Shown: positions 43,722 to 50,637 of the stretch, one piece after another
How positions within the stretch are numbered: the stretch's first letter is position 1
How the letters are laid out: each line of letters starts with the position of its first letter
DNA from: Myxococcales bacterium
GTDB taxonomy: Bacteria; Myxococcota_A; Bradymonadia; UBA7976; UBA1532
Length of the DNA stretch: 64,000 bases
NCBI GenBank assembly: GCA_020633555.1
Contig: JACKDL010000012.1
Span: 121,136 to 185,135, forward strand
Direction: 5' to 3'
The notes under the pieces: generated by a model
Told to the model about the DNA's origin: nothing
Databases searched by the model: none
The model's input: the letters and a program-made list of their open reading frames with translations, nothing else
Program-made: the position numbers and the translations under genes

Positions 43722-45208
43722 GGCGCGCGGGGCTGGCGCTGCTGGCCCTGCTGGGGTGCGAGGGCGCCCCGACGGTGCGGGTGCTGCCGGTGCGCGAGGC
43801 GGGGGCGGTGGACGCCGGGCCTCACGACGCGACGGCGTCCGATCTCAGTGAGCCAGACGCCCGCCCGCCCGACGCCAATCCGCCCGACGCCAATCCGCCC
43901 GATGCCGATCCGCCCGACGTCGATCCGCCGGACGCCGATCCGCCCGACGCCGATGGGCTGCGCTGCGTCGGCGACGACCCGCGGGTGGGCCTGCCCTGCC
44001 AGGGGTTCGTGGGCCGCTGCGTGGCCGAGGGGACGTTGGCCTGCGTCGAGGGCGCGCTGTGGTGCGAGCTGGCGCCGCCGGCGGCGCGGGCCGAGGTGTG
44101 CAACGGGGCCGATGACGACTGCGACGGCGCCGTCGACGAGGCCGAGGACGCCCCCTGTGGGGCCGGGGCCACCTGCGAGGGCCGGGCCTGCCGCTGCGCG
44201 CCTGGGCGGGCGGACACCGACGGCGACTCGAGCAACGGCTGCGAGGTGGGCTGCGCCCAGACGGTGCCGCGGCAGGGGCCGGGGGCGCCGGTGCTGCCCG
44301 AGGCGGGCCTGGCGGGCGACCAGGCGCTCGTGTTCGTGGGCGACGGCGGGCTGTGGATCCTGACGGACGCCGCGGCGCAGCCGGCGCTGGTGTGGCCGCT
44401 GCCCGAGGGCTTCCAGGCCACGCAGGCCGTGGCCGTGCCGGGCCCCCGGCTGGTGGCCGGGGTGGTGGGCGGCGTGCCGCCCGAGGTGCCGGCCCTGTGG
44501 CTGGCGGATCTGGTTGGGCGCCGCGGGGTGATCCGCGGGCCGGCAGGGCGCCCGGTGGCTGCGGCGGCTGCGCTGATCACCGCCGAGGATGACCTGGTGG
44601 CGGCGCTGCGCCTGGCCGACGGCCCCGACGTGGTGATCCACCGGCACGCCTGGGGTGCCGCGGCCGGCGAGCCGGCGCTGTGGCTCGCCGGCGAGGGGGT
44701 GCCCGCGTTGGGTGAGGCGGCGGGGGCCATCCAGGTGGGGGTCGTGGGCCCGGCGCAGACGATATGGGTGGCCGACCTGGGGGCGCCCGCGCCCGTGGTG
44801 GGGGCGGGGCTGGGCGCTGAGGCGGCGGCGGCCCGCCTGGTGGGCGACACCCTGTACGCCGTGGGCATGGAGGGCGAGGTCACCGCCCGCTGGGCCCGCT
44901 GGGCGGTGGGCCCCGTGGGGCTGGGGCGGGCCCAGGCCGGCCGGCTGGACATGCGCCAGGCCACCGGCCTGATGGCAGGCCCGCTGGGGGTGGCGGCCTT
45001 GGGCCTGGGGCGCGACGAGCGGGGCACCTGGATGCCGGTGGCCCAGTGGTTCGGCCTGGCCGGTCCGGGCGCCCCGCGGCCCGTGGTGGACGGCGCCAAC
45101 GCCCTGGTGCACCGCGCGCGCCGGTTTGGCGGGGCGGCCGAACGGGTGGCCTGGATTGAGCTCGACGGGTCGCCGCAGGTGCGGTGGGCGAGGGATCCGT
45201 GCCCGTAG
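43718..45208 (+). CDS. Lipoprotein with Asp-Pro tether and one MopE motif, 496 residues
   Basis: The signal peptide MRRAGLALLALLGC ends in a lipobox. A tether of six PPDA(N/D) units follows, then CVGDDPRVGLPC... with a MopE-type motif CNGADDDCDGAVDEAED near residue 130. A Cys-rich patch and a ~300-residue beta-propeller-like C-terminal region come last (VFVGDGGLWILTD, LVAGVVGGVPPEVPALWLADL, repeated at ~45-residue spacing). MopE motifs bind copper or calcium in Myxococcota and methanotroph surface proteins. The ATG overlaps the SecD-like stop (ATGA). Probably on the outer membrane; ligand unknown. Confidence 0.8.
   Translation: MRRAGLALLALLGCEGAPTVRVLPVREAGAVDAGPHDATASDLSEPDARPPDANPPDANPPDADPPDVDPPDADPPDADGLRCVGDDPRVGLPCQGFVGRCVAEGTLACVEGALWCELAPPAARAEVCNGADDDCDGAVDEAEDAPCGAGATCEGRACRCAPGRADTDGDSSNGCEVGCAQTVPRQGPGAPVLPEAGLAGDQALVFVGDGGLWILTDAAAQPALVWPLPEGFQATQAVAVPGPRLVAGVVGGVPPEVPALWLADLVGRRGVIRGPAGRPVAAAAALITAEDDLVAALRLADGPDVVIHRHAWGAAAGEPALWLAGEGVPALGEAAGAIQVGVVGPAQTIWVADLGAPAPVVGAGLGAEAAAARLVGDTLYAVGMEGEVTARWARWAVGPVGLGRAQAGRLDMRQATGLMAGPLGVAALGLGRDERGTWMPVAQWFGLAGPGAPRPVVDGANALVHRARRFGGAAERVAWIELDGSPQVRWARDPCP
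43865..43954 (+). repeat. Six tandem 15-bp repeats coding PPDA(N/D)
   Basis: The units CCGCCCGACGCC(A/G)AT encode PPDAN, PPDAN, PPDAD, PPDVD, PPDAD and PPDAD in the lipoprotein tether. Copies differ by one to three bases. Confidence 0.95.
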
Positions 45209-45338
45209 GGCGGTAGGGCGGTGTCATCGGGGACACAGCCTGGATCCCACGGCCCCACAGTCCGTTGAACCCGAGAGACCGGGCGCCCGCGGATCTGCGG
45301 GCACGCTTGTGGTCGCCGTGTTCAGGGGAGGCTCTTCG

Positions 45339-45821
45339 ATGACTCGCACCTTGCTGGCGGTTCTCTCCGCCTTGTTGTTGGCGCCCGTGGCGCTGCATGC
45401 GGCCCCGCGCCGGGCCGCCCCGAGCCGGGCCGCCGTGGTTCGGATCAAGATCGCCGATCTGAAGGCCGCCGGCTGGACCGACTTCAACCGGCTCCACGCG
45501 GCGCCCATGGCAAAGCTGGTGGAGAAGTTCGGCGCGCCCGGCGCGCGTCACCTGAAGGCGGTGGCCGCCAGGGCGAAGCGGGCGGGGGTGGTGAGCTACC
45601 CCGGCAACGACTGGTTCCCGGGCCGGGAGTGGCAGCCGGAGCGGGTCCCGGGGGCCAACCCGACGCCGCACCCGGTGAAGCAGGTGGAGGCAAACCCCAC
45701 ACCGCACCCGGTGAAGAGCGTCGAGGCGAACCCCACGCCGCACCCCGCCAAGCGGGTGGAGGCAAACCCCACGCCGCACCCGGTGAAGAGCGTCGAGGCG
45801 AACCCGACGCCGCACCCATAG
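45339..45821 (+). CDS. Secreted protein with five PTPHP tandem repeats, 160 residues
   Basis: Family not recognised. The signal peptide MTRTLLAVLSALLLAPVALHAAP is followed by a ~85-residue basic helical part (IADLKAAGWTDFNRLHAAPMAKLVEKFGAPGA, RHLKAVAARAKRAG). The C terminus has five units of ANPTPHPVK(S/Q)VE, 12 residues each, ending at the stop codon. His and Pro recur at fixed positions, so the tail may bind metal or act as a spacer. I took the ATG at 45339 (GGGGAGG 9 bases ahead). A GCCCGC-GGATCT-GCGGGC hairpin at 45285-45302 lies in the leader. The gene stands alone, convergent with the fatty acid hydroxylase gene. Confidence 0.75.
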   Translation: MTRTLLAVLSALLLAPVALHAAPRRAAPSRAAVVRIKIADLKAAGWTDFNRLHAAPMAKLVEKFGAPGARHLKAVAARAKRAGVVSYPGNDWFPGREWQPERVPGANPTPHPVKQVEANPTPHPVKSVEANPTPHPAKRVEANPTPHPVKSVEANPTPHP

Positions 45822-45833
45822 CGGCGACGCCCG

Positions 45834-46382
45834 TCAGCGGCCCCGCAGGGCGTAGTCGGCCTGAAAGGCGGGGGGAATCTCGCCGTCGGGGCCTTTCAGC
45901 CACACCATGCACAGCTTGCGGGGCACGCGGATCTGGCCGGGCTCCTGAAGGGTGCCGAACACCGCGTCCCACAGGGGCGAGGTGACCCCGTGGTTCATCC
46001 GGGGATCGCCGAAGTGGTGGTGGAAGTGGTGCCGGCGCACCCACCGGCCGTAGGCGTTGCGGGGCCCGTGGGTGTGGGCGCGCCGGTGCAGCCACTCGTA
46101 GTAGCCGTAGAAGCCCACCAGGCCCACGGCCCAGGCGCCGCCTGCCAGCGCGCCGGCCACCCAGATGGCCGGCGGGGCGGTGACGGCGAGGAACAGGCTG
46201 GCGGCCCCGAGCTTCTTCGGCGTGGCCGCGAAGTAGTCGCCCTCGCTGTGATGGCGGGTGTGCTCCTTGCCGAAGACGTTGCGCTTCCAGCGGTGCCCCA
46301 GCCAGCGGTGGATGCAGTACTCCATGAAGGTCCAGGTGAGCGCGCCGAGCAGCGCGGCGCCAAGGACGGTCAAAGCGGTCAT
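45834..46382 (-). CDS. Fatty acid hydroxylase-superfamily membrane protein
   Basis: A 182-residue diiron membrane enzyme of the sterol-desaturase/fatty-acid-hydroxylase superfamily, acting on lipid or carotenoid substrates. The His clusters needed for the diiron site are present: EYCIHRWLGH, KEHTRHH, WLHRRAHTHG and RRHHFHHHFGD. Hydrophobic helices lie between them (LTVLGAALLGALTWTFM, ASLFLAVTAPPAIWVAGAL, AVGLVGFYGYY). The ATG overlaps the TetR-gene stop (ATGA), so both are expressed together and the enzyme is probably the target of that regulator. The longer open frame upstream is antisense to other coding and was rejected. Confidence 0.9.
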   Translation of the reverse strand: MTALTVLGAALLGALTWTFMEYCIHRWLGHRWKRNVFGKEHTRHHSEGDYFAATPKKLGAASLFLAVTAPPAIWVAGALAGGAWAVGLVGFYGYYEWLHRRAHTHGPRNAYGRWVRRHHFHHHFGDPRMNHGVTSPLWDAVFGTLQEPGQIRVPRKLCMVWLKGPDGEIPPAFQADYALRGR

Positions 46383-47053
46383 GGCTGAGCTCCGGGGAAG
46401 CCCGCGGCGGTGGCCGCGGCGTCGATGGCGGTGGGCTCGGCGCCCCAACCGAGCATGAGCGTGCGCACGGTCTCGCAGAGGAGCGCGTCGGGGTCGCCGA
46501 AGGCCTGGGGGAGGCGCCGCGCTTGCTTGCGGAGCTGGAGCGCCCCCTGCACGCCGGCGAAGAGCACCAGGGCGCGCCGGTTGGCGTCGTCGGGTGGCAG
46601 CGGGGCGTGCGTGAGCGCCTGGACCACCGGGGCCAGCGTCCGGACGGAGGCCGCGAGCACCGCCTGCGCCAGGCCGTCGTCGGCCAGCAGGTGGCGCTGG
46701 TCGTTGAGCATCTGGCTGAGGAGCCCGAAGCGGTTGGGGGCCTCGAGGGCATAGCGGCGGTAGCACAGCACCGCGCCCCACACGGGCGCCAGGCCCTGGC
46801 CCGCGTCGGACACCGCGGCCGCAAGGCGGCCGGCCAGCTCGTCCAGAACGGCCACGCCCAGGGCTGCCAGCAAGGCGTCCTTGCTCGCGAAGTACCGGTA
46901 GAGCGCCCCCACGGTGTAGTCCACGGCCTCGGCGAGCTTGTGCATGGAGAGGGCGTCGGCGCCGCCCTCGACGATCATGGCCAGCGCGGCGTCCATGATG
47001 CGCTGCTCGGTGGCGGCCCGGCGGCGGGCACGGGGGGACAGCTCGGTGCTCAT
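46379..47053 (-). CDS. TetR/AcrR-family transcriptional regulator
   Basis: A 224-residue repressor with the N-terminal TetR helix-turn-helix: RRRAATEQRIMDAALAMIVEGGADALSMHKLAEAVDYTVGALYRYFASKDALLAAL. A helical ligand-binding domain of unknown ligand follows. It is transcribed divergently from the PlsC-like acyltransferase gene and translationally coupled to the fatty acid hydroxylase gene. A lipid or acyl-CoA effector is therefore plausible by context. A partial palindrome 11 bases upstream of the start (47064-47078) is a likely operator for autoregulation. Confidence 0.95.
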   Translation of the reverse strand: MSTELSPRARRRAATEQRIMDAALAMIVEGGADALSMHKLAEAVDYTVGALYRYFASKDALLAALGVAVLDELAGRLAAAVSDAGQGLAPVWGAVLCYRRYALEAPNRFGLLSQMLNDQRHLLADDGLAQAVLAASVRTLAPVVQALTHAPLPPDDANRRALVLFAGVQGALQLRKQARRLPQAFGDPDALLCETVRTLMLGWGAEPTAIDAAATAAGFPGAQP

Positions 47054-47063
47054 GGGGGTGCAG

Positions 47064-47078
47064 GTAAACGGTGTTCAC
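47064..47078. promoter_or_regulatory. Putative TetR-family operator
   Basis: GTAAAC-GGT-GTTCAC is an inverted repeat with 5 of 6 positions paired, 11 bp before the regulator start and ~90 bp before the divergent acyltransferase start. It is followed by the AT-rich TTTTTATTG. Size and position suit a TetR-type site controlling both directions; binding is not shown. Confidence 0.5.
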
Positions 47079-47166
47079 TTTTTATTGCAAGCGGAAGTGC
47101 TGGCCCCTTCCGCCCCAGAGGGTCCACCGTGGGGCCGTCGAGCGTTCACCGACACGGGAGCGGCCC

Positions 47167-47742
47167 ATGCGCTGGCTCATCGGACGGCTGTGGTTGCGGA
47201 TCTTCGGGTGGACCCTGGTGGGGACGCTGCCCGACGCCCCCAAGTGGGTGTTCATCGCAGCGCCGCACACCAGCAACTGGGACCTGCCCTTCATGCTGGC
47301 CACCGCGTGGTCGCTGCGGGTCCGCGTGAGCTGGCTGGGCAAGCACACCCTGTTCGAGGGGCCCTTCGCGCCCTTCATGCGGTGGCTGGGCGGCCTGCCG
47401 GTGGATCGCCGGGCGCCCCACGGGCTGGTGGCGCAGGTGGTGGGCGAGTTCGCGCGGCGGGAGCGGCTGGTGCTCGCCATCCCGCCGGAAGGCACGCGCA
47501 GCTACCGCGACTTCTGGAAGAGCGGCTTCTATCACATCGCCGTGGGGGCCGATGTGCCGGTGGGCACGGGGTTCCTGGACTTCGCGCAGAAGCGCTGCGG
47601 CCTGGGCCCCACGCTGCGGCTGACGGGTGACGTGCGCGCTGACATGGACAGGGTGCGGGCGTTCTACGAGCCGCTGCGGGGCAAGGTGCCCGCCGATCAA
47701 GGCCCGGTGCGGCTGCGCGAGGAGGGTGAGGCCTCACCGTGA
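47167..47742 (+). CDS. PlsC-type 1-acyl-glycerol-3-phosphate acyltransferase-like protein
   Basis: A 191-residue acyltransferase of the PlsC/glycerolipid family that transfers acyl groups to lysophospholipids at the inner face of the membrane. The catalytic HX4D is HTSNWD (His34, Asp39), and the substrate motif PEGTRS is at ~108-113. The N-terminal RWLIGRLWLRIFGWTLVG is an amphipathic membrane-contact segment. Length is at the short end of the family. ATG 47167 was chosen over upstream frames because the protein aligns from there. It is divergent from the TetR/hydroxylase pair; together they suggest a regulated lipid-modification cluster. Confidence 0.9.
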   Translation: MRWLIGRLWLRIFGWTLVGTLPDAPKWVFIAAPHTSNWDLPFMLATAWSLRVRVSWLGKHTLFEGPFAPFMRWLGGLPVDRRAPHGLVAQVVGEFARRERLVLAIPPEGTRSYRDFWKSGFYHIAVGADVPVGTGFLDFAQKRCGLGPTLRLTGDVRADMDRVRAFYEPLRGKVPADQGPVRLREEGEASP

Positions 47743-47752
47743 GGCCCCGACC

Positions 47753-47781
47753 GTGAGGCAGTGTGAGCCGGTGTGAGTCGC
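47753..47781. promoter_or_regulatory. Shared upstream element, copy 1
   Basis: 29 bases containing GTGAGGC, GTGTGAGCC and GTGTGAGTC. They match 49188-49216 at 25 of 29 positions. It lies 53 bp before the gene at 47835; more GTGAGGC copies precede it, including a perfect palindrome GTGAGGCCTCAC at 47726-47737. Likely a common regulatory site of two secreted-protein genes. Confidence 0.5.
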
Positions 47782-47834
47782 TGTGCCCGGTGGCCGCGGT
47801 CAGGGTGAGGTCACACCCCTGAACGGAGGCCCTC

Positions 47835-49097
47835 ATGTCGCTTCGAAACACCCTGGCCCTGACCGCTTTGTTCGCCCCCTCGGCCGCCCTGGCCGCTCCC
47901 TTGGCGGGAGACGCCACCACGGAGGTCGTGGCCACGGCGCCCGAGACCGCCTGCGGCTACGGCGTGCGCTTCGACGGCCGCTGCCGCGCCGACGGCTGGT
48001 TCGAGGCCCGCGCGGCCGAGGACCGCGCCGACCGCACCTTCGATGGGGTGGCGGTGTACACCGACCTCAGCGGGCGAGAGACCGCGATCCTGCTGGAGGT
48101 GGACGACGATGGCGCGCTGTGGGCCACGCAGGTCACCTCGGCGCGGACCGTGCCCACCGGGCCGACCCGCATGGGCTACCCGGTGCTGTCCAACGCGGTG
48201 GTGCGCGTGGGGGCGCCCACCGGGGACGGAATCGCCGTCGCCACGGAGGTGTACGACGTGGTGCGGGTCACCGGGGGCACCCTGGCCCTGCCCATGTGGC
48301 GCATGACCGCGGTGGACGCGCTCACCGTGGGGAGCTGGTTCTACACCACCCCCTCGGGCGAGATGGGCACGGGCACCTGCGCCCAGAAGGGCGAGCTGGT
48401 GGAAGCGGACCGTCTCGCGCTGTGCAAGGAGCAGGCGGCCATGGACGCCTACTGCTTGATGGTGCCAGGCAACATGACGCGGCGGGTCGGCCCGTGCGTG
48501 TCCGATCCGGATCACGCCTGGATGAGCTTCGTGAACCAGAAGCTGGCGAGCGCGCTGATGGAGGACGGGGCGAACCGCGGCTACGGGATCGACCTGGGGG
48601 TCGATGAGCTGGGCAACCTGGGGTTCAGCCTGGACAGCTTCGCCACCACGCGGACCGACGTCGCGCAGTACCAGATCGACAAGATCGTCGAGGACTGCCG
48701 CGACGAGGCGGTGCTGGCGAAGGCGAAGTTCCTGGCCGAGGACTGCATCGACGAGGTGGACGCCGAAGATCCGCTGGACCCCTACCGGGTGGTGCAGGTC
48801 TTCCAGGACGAGGCGGGCGGCGCGGCGAACCCGCTCAACGATCACGTCGAGGCTGAGAACGACGTGGACGAGGCGTTCGACCCCGACGAGTTCCTGCCGA
48901 ACGTGAGCTACAAGACCTACGTCCTGGCCGACGGTTCTGTGGTCTACGAGTACGCAGACGGCACGCTGATCCACAACACGAACGGCGGGGCGATCGTGTG
49001 TAACAGCACGGATCCGGGCTACATCGGCTTCACCATCGTGGGCTACGACGAGCGCGCTCATCGGTTTGTCCTGAAGGTGCTGACCCTGACGCCGTGA
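47835..49097 (+). CDS. Secreted protein of unknown function, 420 residues
   Basis: Family not recognised. The signal peptide MSLRNTLALTALFAPSAALAAP is followed by ~180 residues of beta-rich sequence with paired Cys (ETACGYGVRFDGRCRADGW) and a Gly-rich end (VRVTGGTLALPMWRMTAV). The second part is helical and acidic with further Cys (TGTCAQKG, LCKEQ, DAYCLM, VGPCVSD, EDCRDEA, EDCIDE). The last part, NVSYKTYVLADGSVVYEYADGTLIHNTNG, is beta again and ends in DERAHRFVLKVLTLTP. CGGAGG lies 8 bases ahead of the ATG. The upstream region shares an element with the next gene. Confidence 0.75.
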   Translation: MSLRNTLALTALFAPSAALAAPLAGDATTEVVATAPETACGYGVRFDGRCRADGWFEARAAEDRADRTFDGVAVYTDLSGRETAILLEVDDDGALWATQVTSARTVPTGPTRMGYPVLSNAVVRVGAPTGDGIAVATEVYDVVRVTGGTLALPMWRMTAVDALTVGSWFYTTPSGEMGTGTCAQKGELVEADRLALCKEQAAMDAYCLMVPGNMTRRVGPCVSDPDHAWMSFVNQKLASALMEDGANRGYGIDLGVDELGNLGFSLDSFATTRTDVAQYQIDKIVEDCRDEAVLAKAKFLAEDCIDEVDAEDPLDPYRVVQVFQDEAGGAANPLNDHVEAENDVDEAFDPDEFLPNVSYKTYVLADGSVVYEYADGTLIHNTNGGAIVCNSTDPGYIGFTIVGYDERAHRFVLKVLTLTP

Positions 49098-49187
49098 GCC
49101 GACGGGCCGCCCCTGCCCGCAGCCCCCCCAATGTCTGACGCCGCTGGCCACACCGCCCTGAACGCGGTGTGGCGCCCCCTGCGGACT

Positions 49188-49216
49188 GTGAGGCGGCGCG
49201 AGCCGGTGTGAATCGC
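49188..49216. promoter_or_regulatory. Shared upstream element, copy 2
   Basis: Matches 47753-47781 at 25 of 29 positions (GTGAGGC..., GAGCCGGTGTGA.TCGC). It lies 48 bp upstream of the lipoprotein gene at 49265, in a 167-bp intergenic region where I see nothing else. Similar spacing to the start in both cases argues for a function. Confidence 0.5.
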
Positions 49217-49264
49217 CGCGCGCGACCGCCGCCACCGTGGGGCCACACCTTGACGGAGGATCCC

Positions 49265-50629
49265 ATGCGCACCCACTTGCTTGCACTGTCTGCCCCGCTC
49301 GCCCTGGTCGCTTGTGCGGCCGCCACCGACGCCCCTGTGGCCCCCACGTCGACGCCCTCGCAGGCGTGCGTCGGGAAGTGTGACGGCGTCAGCGGCGCTG
49401 ACGCCGCCCTGCACGGCGTGCGGTTCGACGACGTGGGACGCTGCTGGCTCGTGCCGGACGAGGGCGACACGCTGGTGCGCTGCCGGCTGGACGGCGCGGA
49501 CGTGGCTGGCCTCAAGACCACGGAGTTGGTGTCGACCGTGTACGCGGGCACCGCCGAGCCCGCCACCGCCCGCCACGACCTGAGCGCAGGCCCGCTCGGC
49601 ACGGTGGACCTGGCGCGGGTGCCGGCCGACACGGGCGTGACCCTGCAGCTGTGGTGGACCGCGGAGGTGGCCGACGGGCGCTCGTTCGAGGTGATGGCGG
49701 GGGTGCCTACCCTGCAGGACGCCGCCACGACGCAGGTGCACCACGAGGCGACAGTGCGGCTGACCTCAGACACACCAGGGGCGGTGCTCGGGCTGCCTTG
49801 GACCGCCTGGCCGCTGGCCGTGGATGCTGCGCCGGCGCTGGCGGCCACCTGGCCGGGCGCGCAGGGCAGCTACCTGTCGGTGGTGCTGCGGGCCGACGGC
49901 GGCCTGGACACGGGCGCCGGGCAGGCCGCGGTGAGCTTCGCCGTGCCCGATCTGACAGACCGGCTGGGCGCGCTGGTGCCCGTCTCCTGGGTGCTGCAGG
50001 CGGACGGCCGCCCGCTGGCCCTGGCCATGGACGTCGGCTGGGCCGACGACGCGGGCGCCCACGAGGTGACCGAAACCTTGACCCTGCCGGGCCGCTACGA
50101 GCTGGGCGTGGGCGGGGCGCTGACGTTGGTGCAGGCGCCTGAGGCCGACCTGGTCAGCCACCGAGACCTGGTTGGCGGGGCGGCGCCCGTGGCGCCTGCG
50201 CCGACGCCGGATCCCGAGGCCGAGGAGGCGCCTGCCTGTGCGGCCGAGTGCGCCCACGGCGAAGTGTGTGTGGATGGGGCCTGCGTGCCCCTGCGCGGGC
50301 AGGTGCAAGACGACTTCTGCGGCGAGGCCAGCGCCGCCTGTGCGGTGGACGCGCAGTGCGCCGACGCCCACGCCTGCGTCGAAGGCCTGTGCCGCCGCCT
50401 GAGCTGCCAGACCCAGGACGCCTTCTGCGCTGAGCCCACGGCGCCTTGTGTCGCGGGCGCCGACTGCGGCGACGGCCACGTGTGCGTGGAGGGACTGTGT
50501 CGCCGCCTGAGCTGCCAGGCCCAGAGCGGCCTGTGCCACGCGCCCACGGCCGTGTGCGCCCTGGACAGCGACTGCGCGGCCCGTCACGGCTGTGTGGACG
50601 GCCTGTGCACCCGCGAGTCCTGTCGCTGA
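49265..50629 (+). CDS. Lipoprotein with three Cys-rich repeats at the C-terminus, 454 residues
   Basis: The signal peptide MRTHLLALSAPLALVAC is a lipoprotein type (lipobox LVAC). The mature part has ~290 beta-rich residues without a known family (VTLQLWWTAEVADGRSFEVMAG, QGSYLSVVLRADGG). A Pro/Glu linker follows, then a CAHGEVCVDGACVPL unit and three ~40-residue repeats. Each repeat has the form CxxPTAPCVAGADCGDGHVCVEGLCRRLSC, with six to seven Cys in EGF-like spacing. Such units bind glycans or proteins at the surface. CGGAGG lies 8 bases before the ATG. It converges on the STAND gene with only 8 bp between stops. Confidence 0.75.
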   Translation: MRTHLLALSAPLALVACAAATDAPVAPTSTPSQACVGKCDGVSGADAALHGVRFDDVGRCWLVPDEGDTLVRCRLDGADVAGLKTTELVSTVYAGTAEPATARHDLSAGPLGTVDLARVPADTGVTLQLWWTAEVADGRSFEVMAGVPTLQDAATTQVHHEATVRLTSDTPGAVLGLPWTAWPLAVDAAPALAATWPGAQGSYLSVVLRADGGLDTGAGQAAVSFAVPDLTDRLGALVPVSWVLQADGRPLALAMDVGWADDAGAHEVTETLTLPGRYELGVGGALTLVQAPEADLVSHRDLVGGAAPVAPAPTPDPEAEEAPACAAECAHGEVCVDGACVPLRGQVQDDFCGEASAACAVDAQCADAHACVEGLCRRLSCQTQDAFCAEPTAPCVAGADCGDGHVCVEGLCRRLSCQAQSGLCHAPTAVCALDSDCAARHGCVDGLCTRESCR

Positions 50630-50637
50630 GGTCGCGC

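Noticed and set aside
43865..43954. Regulatory iterons
   Set aside because: The 15-bp repeats are in frame within a lipoprotein tether and encode PPDA(N/D).
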